The notes: generated by a model from the sequence alone, not told the origin. A stretch of DNA of 64,000 nucleotides from Lunularia cruciata (GCA_948567375.1 OX419759.1:51809493-51873492); one strand, 5' to 3'; positions 34,165 through 46,925 are shown, numbered from the stretch's first letter. Program-made: numbers and translations.

Positions 34165-36567
34165 GAACCAATTCTGTGCAATCAAAGTATCAAGATTAAA
34201 ATCTGCAAAGTTGGCACACATATGCACAAAATCAGCAACAAGAACATCCTTAATTTCTTCATATGCAGGCCAAAGGTGTCTCTATTCTTTGAACATGGAT
34301 GATTGCAAATTGAACTTGTAGCTGTGGAAAAAACTACTTTGACTTCTGAATTTGAATCTCAATTTCATTTGCAAGAGGAGAAAATTGATACTAAAAAGGT
34401 AAAGGCAGCTTCAAATTTTGAAATTTGAAAGTCAAAAACCAAAGCACTCTATTCTTTCACATGACAATTTTTTATATTTGGGACCAGTAAACCCAGAACT
34501 CCTTACTTCCATGTGTCCATTATTTACAAAACCATCTGTTACATTTGAATTCATTCTTAGCTGTGTATGCATGGCTCCTTAAACCCAATTTTTTTTTACA
34601 TAATAATTTTTCCCGGATAAAATAAAATATCTCATATCAGGGTGATGCTTTTCTATGGACGGTACTGGAATTGTGTGTGCCCTATTTGTGGGACACCCAA
34701 GCTTTCTTTTTCCAGGACCAGCCTGCAGTTATCTTCTATAGTTTTTTTCGACGGAAGCGTCGTATTATTCCACTACGGATAATTTGTAATTTTTACACTA
34801 TTATTCTCTATAACTATCAACAACTTTCACTCAAGTATGAAAATTTTCACTTTTCAATTTATGATTTTCATGTAGAATATAAATTGTCATGAGGGTACAC
34901 TCAGCTAGATCATTCTTACCTTCAAAACTAATACACTCATTGTTAGAATGGTCAATCTGAAAGTCATCAAGAAAAATCATGTCAAAACCATTTTTTAAAC
35001 GAATAAGCTAAAGATATTTTTGTTTTTAAACAATTTTGTAATGGAAAATTTCAAAAGTATTGATATTTTCACTTTTTGTAATCTTATCAAACTGCTATAG
35101 TAATAATTATGTGCAGCGCATTAGAACTTGCTAATTGATTGTGTAAAAACATACATTCGCAATCGCAACAGATTTGATCCTTGATTTCATAATTCAACGA
35201 TATTCCAAGAGCCTCAGGATCTTTCGATGCCGTTATATTATTCATCGATCTTTAACTTGTGGCAATGTTTTTGACCATAGATTGAGACGTGACTGACGTT
35301 AATTCAAATTCTAGACCCTCATGTTTGTGTATCAATATTGTCATTGTATACCGTCAAAATCTACATAGCTCTCATCTTACGCGTGGGTACTATCAGATAA
35401 CAAGTGGAGACATCCATGTCACTACTTCATTCTCTTATAACCCACCAAACCTTCGGCTGACTATGTACATTTATATCAGACTTCTGTAGATAAAACGAGT
35501 GTAAAGTAGGAATACCAATCCATATGTAGAGCAAAATTCACAACACATATTCCAGTAGATCAGCTGTGTTGCACAGCTTTTTTAAGTTCTAATTTATATC
35601 AAAGATTCGTACTTAATTCAGTGATTGAGTGATTCATTTTGACTCTTTGAGAACTTTTTTGAGTGCTTCATGTACCCTATCTAAGCAACTTCTGAGTTAA
35701 TGATATCAATCATTCATACTATTTGAGTTGGCCATTGTGTCATTCATTTTGACTCTTCGCGTGCTTGTTTGAGTGCTTCATTTGGATTTGGAAAGGCAAC
35801 ATTTGGATCGAGTGAACTCTACATGAAGTCACTGCGATTGGATATGATAGATTCTACAAATGAGAGTTTGATGGACTCGGGTATAAACTCTAGATATGGG
35901 TCAGTTGTGTGATCGGTAAGCTAAAGTTCGCTTTGAAAACTTGCGGATGCTAGACTCCACATTGTAGACAGTAATATCCGGCCCTTTCAAATTGCGTTTA
36001 ATGTGCCCGATGTACATGTTCCTTGCTATGTGGTGATTTTTATTCTTTTTTCCTTATCTTTCTTATGTGATACGTGTGGTTTGGTGGTGCGAGTATAACA
36101 TATCAGTAATGATCAAATTATATTATTTCTATAAGAAACAGGAAAATCTCATAAAGGTCCGATTCAGAAATAAACAAATATAAAAGAAAATGTCATAAAG
36201 TAGTTCTTTATTTGGAAAAAAGATCAAGAATGTAAATTTACGGATGTAGCGGAAGCGTGGGTGGTTTTAACGGACTCGTTGGACTTGCGTACAGAATTCA
36301 CATTACAAAAATTTCTCGTTGGGTACCGGTACATTGCCATGGCCATAATCTATTGAATAAGTATTAAGTAAACGAGATATAATGATCAAATCGTATTTTA
36401 CATAGTCATAATATCTATAAATCCAATCTCTTTTCAAAGATAATATATATGTATTATCTGTAGGGGTTCCAATCAGCTTTTTAGTTGCATGGATACGTAT
36501 CTTAAATTATAATCTTGTTGATTGAAATTCAAGGTAAATTCTCTCTCCGTATGTTAAACATGTCAAC
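32456..36567 (-). mobile_element. GF element, copy b (longest)
   Basis: Unclassified element with minus-strand frames. From its upstream end (about 34350) come a short frame, then SKWCKRAQHSCICKSFDDF with CKINQEVCQRLEGEV (33615-33435), then an acidic frame 33383-33195 (MGLGDENDIVEITMGI, VDVDAN), then a highly charged coiled-coil-like C-terminus 32851-32639 (EGDFWKRRKM, RTRIRLAKIEATSLAKREEI). Frames are interrupted, so either introns or decay separate them. The rest (34380-36567) is non-coding family F sequence ending TAAACATGTCAAC, the same end as 62982. I cannot name the protein; a transposon-associated or host-derived regulatory protein is possible. Confidence 0.5.
34076..34162. repeat. (TA)n microsatellite, about 43 units
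   Basis: Long pure TA run. The other GF copies have only 4-6 TA units at the same place (about 20694, 43608 and 61942), so it expanded after duplication. The plus-strand frame of alternating Ile-Tyr over it is an artefact. Confidence 0.97.
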
Positions 36568-36569
36568 TG

Positions 36570-37690
36570 TTTCTTATTTGAGAATTGTTATGGGTGGGAG
36601 CTCTTTTGGAGACATACTTGTAACCAATTTATTGGTCTATGCTCTACTTGTCTCCTCTTGCGATATCATTTCAATTTTCCTTGAATATTTGCAAGGAAAG
36701 AAGGTAGAGATGAATCTGGTGGCTCTAGTTTCTGAAAAGTGTTTGTGCTTTGATTTTTGGCATCCTTGCATATGATATAGTTACTCTTTGCCTTGATATT
36801 CTTCTCTTTCTTTAAGAGTATGTCTTTTTACTCTCATTGTCAAACCTTTGGTTCTGAAGATGAGGAAGAATCTGAAGAGAGAACTACTTTTTTGGCTTCT
36901 TTCTTGACCTTGTATGCACATGCTGATTCTCTTGGTCAAATCAAATCTCTTTCTCAATTAATGCAGTTGGTGTAGATCCAATTTCTTCAATAGTTACACA
37001 ATGTATGTTGTATCCACCTTTGTTGACGATGACATATGAACAAACCAAATCTATTGTCTTCATGATGGTGGTTGAGGATAGTTAGTAACAACTTGCTCTA
37101 GTACTTTAAAATTCAAACATAGATTTATATAACAAGTTTTCTTTTGGGTTCCATCACTTTGGTGCACAATGCCTAAGAGCTCTAAAATTGTAAAAGGCTT
37201 CATGATTCAAATTCTATCTTGGTGGTATGATCCTTCACCACGGAAAAATACTAGCATTGGTCTCTTGGCAAATACCTTAATGAGACATATAAAATAGGAA
37301 ATAGCACTAGGAACCTTTTGAACCACAAACATTGATTCCTCTTTTTCTACAAAATATTCTTGTGTTACTCAAACAAGAACCTAATCAATCTTTTATACAT
37401 GATATGATGGCAAAGTTGTTAAACACTTAGTATTGGCATGGCCTAGTATACAGCAGGTACTACACCAAATTTATGTAGATGAGTATGAAGGTAATCTCAT
37501 TCATTCGTTTCACAAACTATGTTGAATTTAAAGTAAGAAATCTTTAATGAGCTCCTCCAACTTATTGTCCATTTTCTCAAAGGCCTGTGGAGCTACCATA
37601 AGTTTATCTCTTCCTTATCCTTTTTTCTCTCTTTGGTGCTCCCACTCATCTTAAGATGAAGATGACCTTGACAAAGAGAAAGTTCTAGAA
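36570..37690 (-). mobile_element. Gypsy remnant, truncated copy
   Basis: Duplicate of 25864-26985, holding only the gag-side part of the gypsy remnant. The protease and RT seen at 24547-25860 are absent because the unit starts at 36570. The plus-strand frames 36515-36775 and 36793-36975 are antisense shadows. Confidence 0.7.
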
Positions 37691-37754
37691 GAACTCAAAT
37701 GAATGAAAAAACATTTACCTTTGTGAAGACATCTTCTTCTTATTGCTTCTCCAC

Positions 37755-38140
37755 CTTCCATTTAATACCATTAGCTATTATCTAGATGTGGAAATTGGCA
37801 TGATAATATTTTGAAGGATATTATATATGATGGTCTAAATGGATCAGATAGACATGTTACCAAAATAGTACTTTCAGTAATAGTGTAGAGGTCTAAAACA
37901 TACTAGAAACTTCAAAGCCAATTTTGGAGGCCTAAATGGCGGAATTAGGCCTCAAAGAATGGTCAACCCCCCTCTATGATAGACATTGCGGTCATCAAAG
38001 GGAAATTGAAAGGGGTGGAGTTCACTGACATGTCACCAATCCATGTATCTGATTCAAGGTGCAACTCCCTTTGAGTAGATACTCTTTGCCAAGGTGTTCC
38101 TTTGGGGCCTTGGCGGAATTTTGAGGCCGTTCGGGTTATG
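37755..38140 (+). mobile_element. LTR-like family E, copy 5 (partial)
   Basis: Unit 2 copy of 27057-27390. It retains about 20 bases (a CTAAATGGCGGAATTAGGCC stretch) deleted from copy 4. Confidence 0.5.
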
Positions 38141-38714
38141 GGTTAAGCGAATATGAAGGCCGGGTTACTACTCAAGCCTTAAGCAGGCCTCACGTTTGAG
38201 ATTTAAGAGGGTTGATCCAATTCCATTTGAGATTTAGTTCCACGTGGGAGGAACAACCTCAACTCGTTCTAGTTTTGTACTCTTTTTCTTAAGGCAATAA
38301 AATAGGGTGACTGCACTTGAGACGAGTGTCGATTAGGGTAACACTTATTTTTAGGGTAACACTTATTTGACGCTCTCCTCTCTGTTGATCTCTTCCTTTT
38401 CCATCATGGATTTGTGATTCTTACTTTCAACCTGGAACCTTTAGAGATCGAGTGTATAGGTTTTGAAATTTCTATCAAAAGACAATCCATACATCCTTTT
38501 TGCTCTAAATTCCAAATGATGTAGCAACTGATAATTGGAAACAGAATAAGGGAGTTTTCTCAAGGTCGAAGCGTGGTAGAGAGTATTACTTCATGTAAAA
38601 ATATGAAACTTGGCATAAAGACATTCAGTTGCAATGAGACTTGAAATTAGAATATCTCTCACGATAAAAATAAAAACTTACTCTAATTGATAGTCTAGAA
38701 ATATAAATAGGCAA
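38141..38714. other. Unclassified sequence with doubled 18-mer
   Basis: Duplicate of 27391-27959. TTAGGGTAACACTTATTT is present twice in tandem (38333-38368) but once in unit 1. No gene is recognised. Confidence 0.5.
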
Positions 38715-40495
38715 TGGCAAAAATTTTGATCCTTGATTTTCATCATTCAACTATATTCACGAGCTTCAGGACCTTTCAATGCCGTCATCTTTTTCATCGA
38801 TCTTCAACTTGAAGGCACTTCCCTTGTGAAAGGTGCCAAAGGTTATTGACCCCAGTTACGAGAAATGAAGATTTTGTTTTGAATGCCCCTTTCGTCCTGT
38901 CATGTTACCGACCGGGGATCAACGGGTTGTATTCTCGTTTATATTACCATTTGCCGAAATATGAATTTCGGCTATGGCGACTGCCGAAGAAACGGATGTG
39001 CGATGCCGCGGAACGAGAGATTTGCACCATGGGAATCGAGCTCCATGGTTCAAGGGGTCCGCATCTTCACTTTGGGGATGATGAACGCCGATACTCATAT
39101 TGGGTGTGTTCGTGAAGGTCCGCTTGAATTCTCTGACAGAGTACGTCAGTCCATATGAGGATGGGGTATTTATTGGATCCTTTGTAGACTCTATGGTAGA
39201 GGTCCTATTCTGATTCAAATTTTGTTCTACATCTCTTGTTACGATGTGATCACGTTGCAAACCGTTACCATCAGGTTGTTTCGTTTGAGTAGACGTTTGG
39301 GACAAACCGTCGATTTGGACTGAGAACTACATCAGCTGAACAACTGAGATTGAGACTGATGCTGGTTAGTCTGCAATCGAACCCAATCTCATGAGAACGT
39401 ACAATGAATGTCCCAAAGTTCAGACTTCATAATTTCCATATCAACATGGAACCTTACATATTAAAACTTAACACCGATAGCATTTACAGATAAGATTGTT
39501 ACTCATTTCTTCCCTGATGAGTAGATTGGCTCTTCAAAAGCAGCGGGGACTCCGTTATGCGGACCGGCCGGTGGATCATGCATAAACCTCCGACCAGGAA
39601 CTACAGAAGAATATCACGTTCTCCAACAGTAGAGTGGAATTCAATATTTATCACGTTATCGCTTTCACAAATTTGATATGAGATCCTCGCTGATGTGGCA
39701 TCCGCATCGTTTTGCGTTCTATCTCTTGGCCCACACGGGCAATTGGAGCTTGTGGAAATTTTGTACGATCATATATTGGTACGTGACAACCAACTTTTGC
39801 GAATTCCAGACCCTCATGTTTGGGTATCCATAATATAATCGTATCATCCCGATACCGTTTCTATCTATACAGTTTGTTGCAGACCCACTTTGTAGCAAAC
39901 CACGTATCTGAAGAAGCTCTCCATACCGTCTGGTATGGGTGTCGGTTTTCTCCCTAGGACCTTTCCTTATTTGAACGTGTATATCAATCTCAAGCTAGAG
40001 TCTTGATTGATCAGCGTAACTCGCCGTAGGCCATGATCTAGAAACTCTTTACCTGTAAAATCAACAATGATCATGCATTCCATCTGCACTTCGAAAGAAC
40101 ATTGAACAATCTAACAAGAGCTCGTTCACCAAAGCATACGTTTGAAATGATCATGTGGACTGTCCTAGAAACGATTGTCTAGCTAGAACGGTATTTCTCG
40201 AGGCTGATGGTGATGACATTCACAAATGGCAGACTAAAGATGTCACCTGTAAAGGTATTAGCCGATCTGATAGTACCAACGTCACTGTTGTCCAGGGCTG
40301 CAAGGATGTCATAATCTCTAGATCATCCACGATCGTTGCATGCGCTGATACATACTCAGGTTTCTCAGCACCCGTATACTCCACCATTGTAGGAAGCTCC
40401 AGTACATAGTACATATGTCTAATCTGATCTATATGTATGTGAAGGCCGGCTTACCACGTAGGCCGTCCTAGACTTAACCAATGACTTCGATAAGG
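38715..40495 (+). repeat. Family F, copy 2
   Basis: Close copy of 27960-29767, including the GC-rich core with the 38883-39158 ATG frame (91 codons, 3 differences from 28160-28435). It ends at 40495, where unit 1 continues for another 2 kb or more, so this is a deletion junction. Confidence 0.7.
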
Positions 40496-40499
40496 AGTT

Positions 40500-40680
40500 A
40501 TGGACTAAACCAAAGTCCAAGACTTAGGTACATGAAATTTGGGTATAAACTCTAGTTTGGGTTTGTCGAAATGGGGTACATGAAATTGACTTAGGTACAT
40601 GAAATTTGGCTCTAAACTTAAGTTTTGGACTTAACCAAAGTCTTGGACTAAACCAAAGTCCATTACTTTGGTACATGAAA
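40500..40680 (+). repeat. Patchwork of short templated repeats
   Basis: GGTACATGAAATTT-like units recur at about 40529, 40574, 40592 and 40671, and ACTAAACCAAAGTC-like units at about 40505, 40629 and 40649. The last GGTACATGAAATTTGATTC is the genuine start of the copia RT segment (WYMKFDSF); the earlier ones look copied from it. Confidence 0.75.
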
Positions 40681-41485
40681 TTTGATTCTTTCATGTTGAA
40701 GCATGGATATAAAGGAACTGAAATGATTTTTGAGTGTACCTCAAGAAGCTATGTGGACCTAGAGTATTTGATTTTATCATTTTGGTACTACATGTGGATG
40801 ATATGTTGATTGCCATGGAGGTTATGGTTAAGGTGGAGAAATTGAAAGAAAAACTTGGTTAGGAGTTTGATATGAAGGATTTATCTTCTTCAAAGGTGGT
40901 GCTTGGGATTGAAATCCACCAGGATAAGAGCAAAGGAAAGTTATGGATATCTGAAAGGAGATATTTGGAAAAGTTACTTGCTCATTTTGGCATGGAAAAT
41001 GCAAAACCAGCGAGCACTCCAATGGCAAGTCATTTAAGGATATAGCTTGAGCAATGACCATCAAATGAGGAGGAGAGAAAATTAATGTCAAATATTCTTT
41101 ATGAGTGCTATTTGGAGTTTAATGATGCTATGGTCTGCACTAGACCAGACATCGCACATGCTTTGAGTATGGTGAGCATATACATGGCAAATCTAGAGAA
41201 ACAACATGTATAAATTTTGATGTGTATAGTTTATTACTTGAAAGGGACTATAAATATTGGCATTTTCTTTGATGTGTAGAAGGACCAAGAAGGAGAAATT
41301 ATAGGGTATGTAGACTCTGATTTTGCAGGAGACTTGGATAAGAGAAGGTCTGCAACATGATTTATTTTTACACTAGTGGTGCAGTAAGTTGGAAGTCTAC
41401 TCTCTAATCTATTGTTGCTCTTTCTACTACAAATGCAGAATATATGGCAACAACTGGGGCTACCAAAGAGAAACACGGGATGCAC
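40640..41485 (+). pseudogene. Copia RT-RNase H remnant
   Basis: From WYMKFDSFMLKHGYK (RT) through the active-site region LVLHVDDMLIA (about 40775-40815), LGIEIHQDKSKGKLWISERR, HFGMENAKPASTPMA and CTRPDIAHAL, to the RNase H motifs GYVDSDFAGDLDKRRSAT and VALSTTNAEYMATT ending near 41460. The order and motifs are those of plant Ty1/copia. At least one frameshift (near 40757) and several stops disrupt it. Gag, protease and integrase are missing upstream, and no 3' LTR follows; GF copy c starts about 95 bp later. Confidence 0.85.
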
Positions 41486-41579
41486 ATTTGCATAAGTTAT
41501 ACTGCAGCTATAGAGTTATATTTCAGATTCATCACTACTCCCTTCCTCACAATAGGAAATTTTTTCAATATAGAATTTC

Positions 41580-44500
41580 CCTTTTCCCTTTTCCATTTAC
41601 CCTACCCTAAGACACTCAATAAACACTGCCAAATGTTGTGTTTACTTTTACTTCTTGTCTTTTTCCTTTCTCTTTGCAGCTCTGAACTTCATTTTTGTGG
41701 CAAATATCTTTCACTACAACTCCTCCTTTGCTCCAATTTTCTTTGGATGCAATATCTTCAAGCTTTGTTGTGTTTTTAAGTCTTCAATTTCCTCCCTTTT
41801 TGTTAGGCTAGTGGCCTCAATTTTTGCAAGTCTTATCCTAGTCCTTGTATCCATTACCTCCTTCCACATATTTCCATGGTTGTCAAAATTATGTGCAAAT
41901 TCAAATGCAAACTCTGCATTTGAATTTGCAACACTTCTTGACATTTTCCTCCTCTTCCAAAAATCACCCTCTGCTTCCTTCACCCCTTGCCTTAAATTAT
42001 TCTCCTTTAGAAATATCAGATTTTGCTGCTTGGTGGGTCTACCTCTCCTAGATGAATCATCATTTACTTCATCTATTAACGCTTAATTGGACCTCCATGG
42101 AATTGAGACGGCAATGAGTCAAACTCAAAGGGAGTCATATTATCATCCTCTAGCTCATCTACCATAGGTAAGGCATGGGTAGTCTCCTTTGGGTAGTGTC
42201 GTCCTTGGATACATAGAACTGAAAGCTGATATTGAGTATTATGAGATGTGAAGCTATCCTCATCTTTTTAAAAACTCCCAAGAAACAACATAGCCTCCAA
42301 CCTCCAAGACTCCTACTTCATCTCCTTATTGCACGCTTGCAAAATCATTAACAAAGCTATCCTCTCCAACACTTATATTTGCATCTACATCAATATTGGT
42401 ACTCTTGTCCTCAATTCCCATGGTAATTTCAATAATATCATTCTCATCTCCAAGACCCATATTTCAAAATGAGGGAGGGAATATATTTCCTTTCCCCCAA
42501 AACAAGATATCCATTCGATAGCAATGAGGACAACACATTCAATAGTTGTAGGAACACCCCGGTATCTTTGCAGGGAAATATACACCTCAAAATTTTAAAC
42601 TGTGTTTCTCTTGGTTCCTTGGCTTGGGTAAATCTGCCTTCCCATGATCACCCGGATCTTACCTGATGATGGAGCTCCGCAGCTCTACAATGTGTTTCTC
42701 AATAAGTTTGACTTTGTTGTCTCTTGGTTCTTGTGCTTGGGTGAGTCCCGAAAGGAACAGCCAAAAATTATAAAAGAAAGGAAAAAGGAAAAGCCAACAA
42801 CAAAAAGGAAATACAAGAGCACCATGAAGTGCAGATGGAGAGTACAGGCCTGAGACCCAAACAAAACCTGCTAAAAACCGAGATCCACACAAAAAGTTAT
42901 CGTACAATATGTTGAGAATATCCTAGATGAACTCTACTAGATGAACTCAATGTCAATGACCAACCCTCATTTGATTTCCATTTCAGTGATCTCTCCCCTA
43001 TGCACTTCTCCCTCCAGTCTCTTGCACACTTCTTGGTTTATTTTGCACCCTTCATAGTCTTGGGAAACCCAATACCTAAAGTCATCAAATGATTGGCATA
43101 TACAAGAATGTTGTGCTCTTTTTCACCACCTGCTTCCCATCATCTCCCCTAGGTATTTTTCTAAAGTGCTCTGAACCCTTGATGTTGTAAAAAAAATGCA
43201 TATAGTGATGAGGAATCATACAAAACCAATCATCAAATTGCTGCTACTGCTTTGTTTATTGGAAAAGATTTGCTTGCGGGCTTGAGGAATTTTATCTACA
43301 TATCCTCTACATCTCATCATAGGAGAAGGCACAATCCTCGGAGGATTCAACAGAGGGAGCTTATTTAGAGGACAAAGCATACAAGACCAGTTATTCATGA
43401 AAGGAGGGGGCACTACTTATACCATTCTCAAAAGACTTAGAAATCTCAAGTTTGGACTAACATTTTAAGGAATTTGGACAGTATGATGGATAAGAATGTG
43501 CACTCAGTGATAAAGATTCAGTATGATCTAGACTGTTTTCTAAACATTTACATGTGTTTGGATGAGCTACAAAAAAAATTGGAGCATAAATAACCATCTA
43601 TAAATTGCTATATATATAGTTGAACCAATTCTATGCAATCAAAGTATCAAGATTAAAATCTGCAAAGTTGGCACACATATGCACAAAATCAGCAACAAGA
43701 ACATCCTTAATTTCTTCATATGCAGGCCAAAGGTGTCTCTATTCTTTGAACATGGATGATTGCAAATTGAACCTATAGCTGTGGAAAAAACTACTTTGAC
43801 TTCTGAATTTGAATTTGAATCTCAATTTCACTTGCAAGAGGAGAAAATCTTTAATGAAAGGGTAAAGGCATCTTTAAATTTTGAAATTTGAAAGTGTAAA
43901 ACCAAAGCACTCTATTCTTTCACATGACAATTTTTTATATTTGGGACCAGTAAACCCAGAACTCCTTACTTCCATGTGTCCATTATTTACAAAACCATCT
44001 GTTACATTTGAATTCATTCTTAGCTTTGTATGCATGACTCCTTAAACCCCATTTTTGTTTTACATAATCCTTTGTCACGGATAAAATAAAATATCTCATA
44101 TCAGGGTGATGCTTATCTATGGACGGTACTGGAATTGTGTGTGCCCTATGTGCGGGAGACCCTAGCTTTCTTTTTCAGGACCAGCCTGCAGTTATCTTCT
44201 ATAATTTTTTTCAACGGAAGCGTCGTATTGTTCCACTATTCTCTATAACTATCAACAACTTTCACTCAAGTATGGAAATTTTCGCTTTTCAATTTATGAT
44301 TTTCATATAGAATTTAAATTTTCATAAGGGTACACTCAGCTAGATCATTCTAGCCTTCAAAACTAATACACTCATTATTAAAATGGTCAATCTGAAAGTC
44401 ATCAAGAAAAATTATGCCAAAACTATTTTTTAAACTAATAAGCTAAAGAATTTTTTTTCTTAAAAAAATTTTGTAATGGAAAATTTCAAAAATATTGATA

Positions 44501-45590
44501 TTTTCATTTTTTGTAATCTCATCGAACTGCTGTAGTAATAATTATGTGCAGCGCAATAGAACTTACTAACTGATTGTGTAAAAACATACATTCGCAATCG
44601 CAACAGATTTGATGCTTGATTTTCATAATTCAAAGATATTCCAGGAGCCTCAGGACCTTTCAATGCGGTTATATTATTCATCGATATCTTCAACTTGTGG
44701 CAATGTTTTAGACCATAGATTGAGACGTGACTGACGTTAATTCGAATTCTAGACGCTCATGTTTGTGTATCAATATTGTAATTGTATACCGTTAAAATCT
44801 ACATAGCTCTCATCTTACGCGTGGGTACTATCAGATAACAAGTGGAGACATCCATGTCACTACTTCATTCTCTTATAACCCACCAAACCTTCGGCTGACG
44901 ATGTACATTTATATCAGACTTCTGTAGATAAAACGAGTGTAAAGTAGGAATACCAATCCATATGTAGATCAAAATTCACAACACATATTCCAGAAGATCA
45001 GCTGTGTTGCACAGCTTTCTTAAGCTGTAATTTATATCGAAGATTCTTACTTAATTCTGTGATTGAGTGATTCATTTTGACTATCTAAGCAACTTCTGAG
45101 TTAATGATATCAATCATTCGTACTATTTGAGTTGACCATTGTGTCATTCATTTCGACTCTTCGCGTGCTTGTTTGAGTGCTTCCTTGACCCTTTTAAAGG
45201 CAACATTTGGATCGAGTGAACTCTACATGAAGTCACTGCGATTGGATATAATAGATTCTACAAATGAGAGTTTGATGGACTCGGGTATAAACTCTAGATA
45301 TGAGTCAGTTGTGTGAACGTTAAGTTAAAGTTCGCTTTGAAAACTTGCGGATGCTAGATTCCACATTGTAGACAGTAATATCCTGCCCTTCCAAATCGCG
45401 TTTAATGGGCCGGATGTACATGTTCCATGCTATGTGATGATTTTAATTCTTTTTTCCTTGTCTTTCTTATGTGATACGTGTGGTTTGGTGGTGTGGAGTA
45501 TAACAAATCTGTAATGATCAAATTATATTATTTCTATAAGAAACAGGAAAATCTCATAAAGGTCCGATTCAGAAATAAAAAAATATAAAT
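41580..45590 (-). mobile_element. GF element, copy c
   Basis: Close relative of copy b. The charged C-terminal frame is longest here (41983-41714, 89 codons, no ATG), containing EGDFWKRRKM and LAKIEATSLTKREEI. Acidic and SKWCKRAQHS frames lie further upstream (minus) but the middle is split by the 403-bp insertion at 42544-42946. The (TA)n site near 43608 is short. The F part is truncated at 45590, where repeat B copy 4 starts after about 20 nt. Confidence 0.5.
42544..42946. mobile_element. 403-bp insertion in GF copy c
   Basis: Absent from GF copies a, b and d at the same position. Flanked by TCAAT on both sides (42539-42543 and 42947-42951), which fits a 5-bp target-site duplication. The inserted sequence is GC-richer than GF, does not begin TG or end CA in either orientation, and has no poly-A tail. 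Small frames inside (42644-42853 +, 42659-42907 -) show no domain. Class undetermined. Confidence 0.6.
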
Positions 45591-45611
45591 GGAAGTTTAC
45601 AAATGTAAAGG

Positions 45612-46925
45612 AAACATATGAGCAAGAGATATCTCATATTCCTGATTTGCACGTTCCAAATCTTTTTCTCATCAGACTTTAAATTCTATACCAAGATGGT
45701 TTACAGGATTGGATGGTGACATGTTTCGGGGCAATATTCATAGAGTCGATGATGGAAAACCTCGATCTTGTCATCCTTCTAGTGTTTACTTATGAGTTAA
45801 TCTAGGATCTGATAATCTATGTAATTTTACAGATGGAGTATAATCCAATTTTGCTCATGGCTTCAAGATGGAGTTGTGGAACCCATTTCTCAAAAAGTGA
45901 AAGAACTAATTGACAAAATTACAACAAATTGGGTAGAAGAGTGGAAGTATGGAGTTTTTAAGGACCAAAGGACTTTGGGGAAGGCAGTAAAGGAGAGCAT
46001 ACTATGGTTGGAGAGAGGAGTTGATAGGCTATAGTTTTGAGTTTAGAATTGAGTAATTTGAGCCAAATTTTGGAGAGATATCATTTATTGGATCAAGGGG
46101 GTAAAATTCGTACCGAGGAGCACAAGATAGAAAATTTGGAGATCAATGTGAAAATTTTTATGATCTATTAAAAAGGTTGGAGAGTAGAAAAAATGTTTAA
46201 AGTGCTGAGCTCAAGAAAGTTTAGGGTTTAATCTATCTCAAATCAGATCTGGTCAATTGAAGTTGGAGCTCTCAAAAGTGAGGTGTTGGAGATGAGATGC
46301 TAATCAAATTCAAAACTTTGGTCACTCCTTAAGTTGTCATTTGAATTATCTCATAAAAATTTCCAGTATTTTTTGTAATTAGTGCTTGTACTTATATACA
46401 AAGGTTTCATATGAAGTACTCAAATTGATAATTTAGTGTCTTGGATCAAGCATACTTGGGTTTAAAGAGTTCAAAATTAAACTCACTTAAGAAATGATTC
46501 ATATCAAGAGTTGGGGTAAGATAAGGTTTGGTATAGCATTTCATAAGCTTGGTAGAGCATTTCTATCTTGTATCATGATTGAGTGTCAATCCTAATATTT
46601 GTGTGATTATGATTGAGTATTTTAGATTGCTGGAGCATTTTTTAGTATAAATTGTTTCTCTGATCTAGAAATATGGGGAAAGTTACCAAGAACCAAAAGA
46701 GATCTCTAAATTAAGGATTCTGAAATCAGGGTGGAAATTACAGAAAAAGAGTCAAAGTTTGAGAGCTTGTCAAGTTAGCTATAGTGATCATATTGTAGCT
46801 TATTTTCTATGATTGGAAAGCCTATCTTATAGGCTTTCAATTGAATTATAGAGCTTTTGAATCCAAGTCACAAATGGAAAGTTGCACCCATTTGATTTAC
46901 ATAGGACTTTCCCATCATAAAGACT
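45612..46925 (+). repeat. Dispersed repeat family B, copy 4
   Basis: Relative of 20996-22462 lacking about the first 150 bp. It is more diverged than copies 1 and 2 and, unlike them, continues after the CCCATCATAAAG end into other sequence, not the H hairpin. Confidence 0.7.

Larger units (their letters stand above)
25864..36567 (+). repeat. Tandem unit 1 (gypsy-E-F-copia-GF)
   Basis: First of two head-to-tail units. It runs from the gypsy fragment through E, F, a copia element (with the N gap inside) and GF copy b, whose right end at 36567 abuts unit 2 after a 2-nt filler. The equivalent pieces in unit 2 are 36570-40495 and 40755-45590. Confidence 0.75.
36570..45590 (+). repeat. Tandem unit 2 (gypsy-E-F-copia-GF)
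   Basis: Second head-to-tail unit. 36570-40495 matches 25864-29767; 40755-45590 matches 32275 to about 36180. Compared with unit 1 it lacks the region equivalent to about 29768-32070 plus gap, lacks the last 390 bp or so of F, keeps 650 bp of RT lost in unit 1, and carries a 403-bp insertion. Confidence 0.75.

Noticed and set aside
34072-34302. Open frame of alternating Ile-Tyr
   Set aside because: Translation of the (TA)n microsatellite, not a gene.
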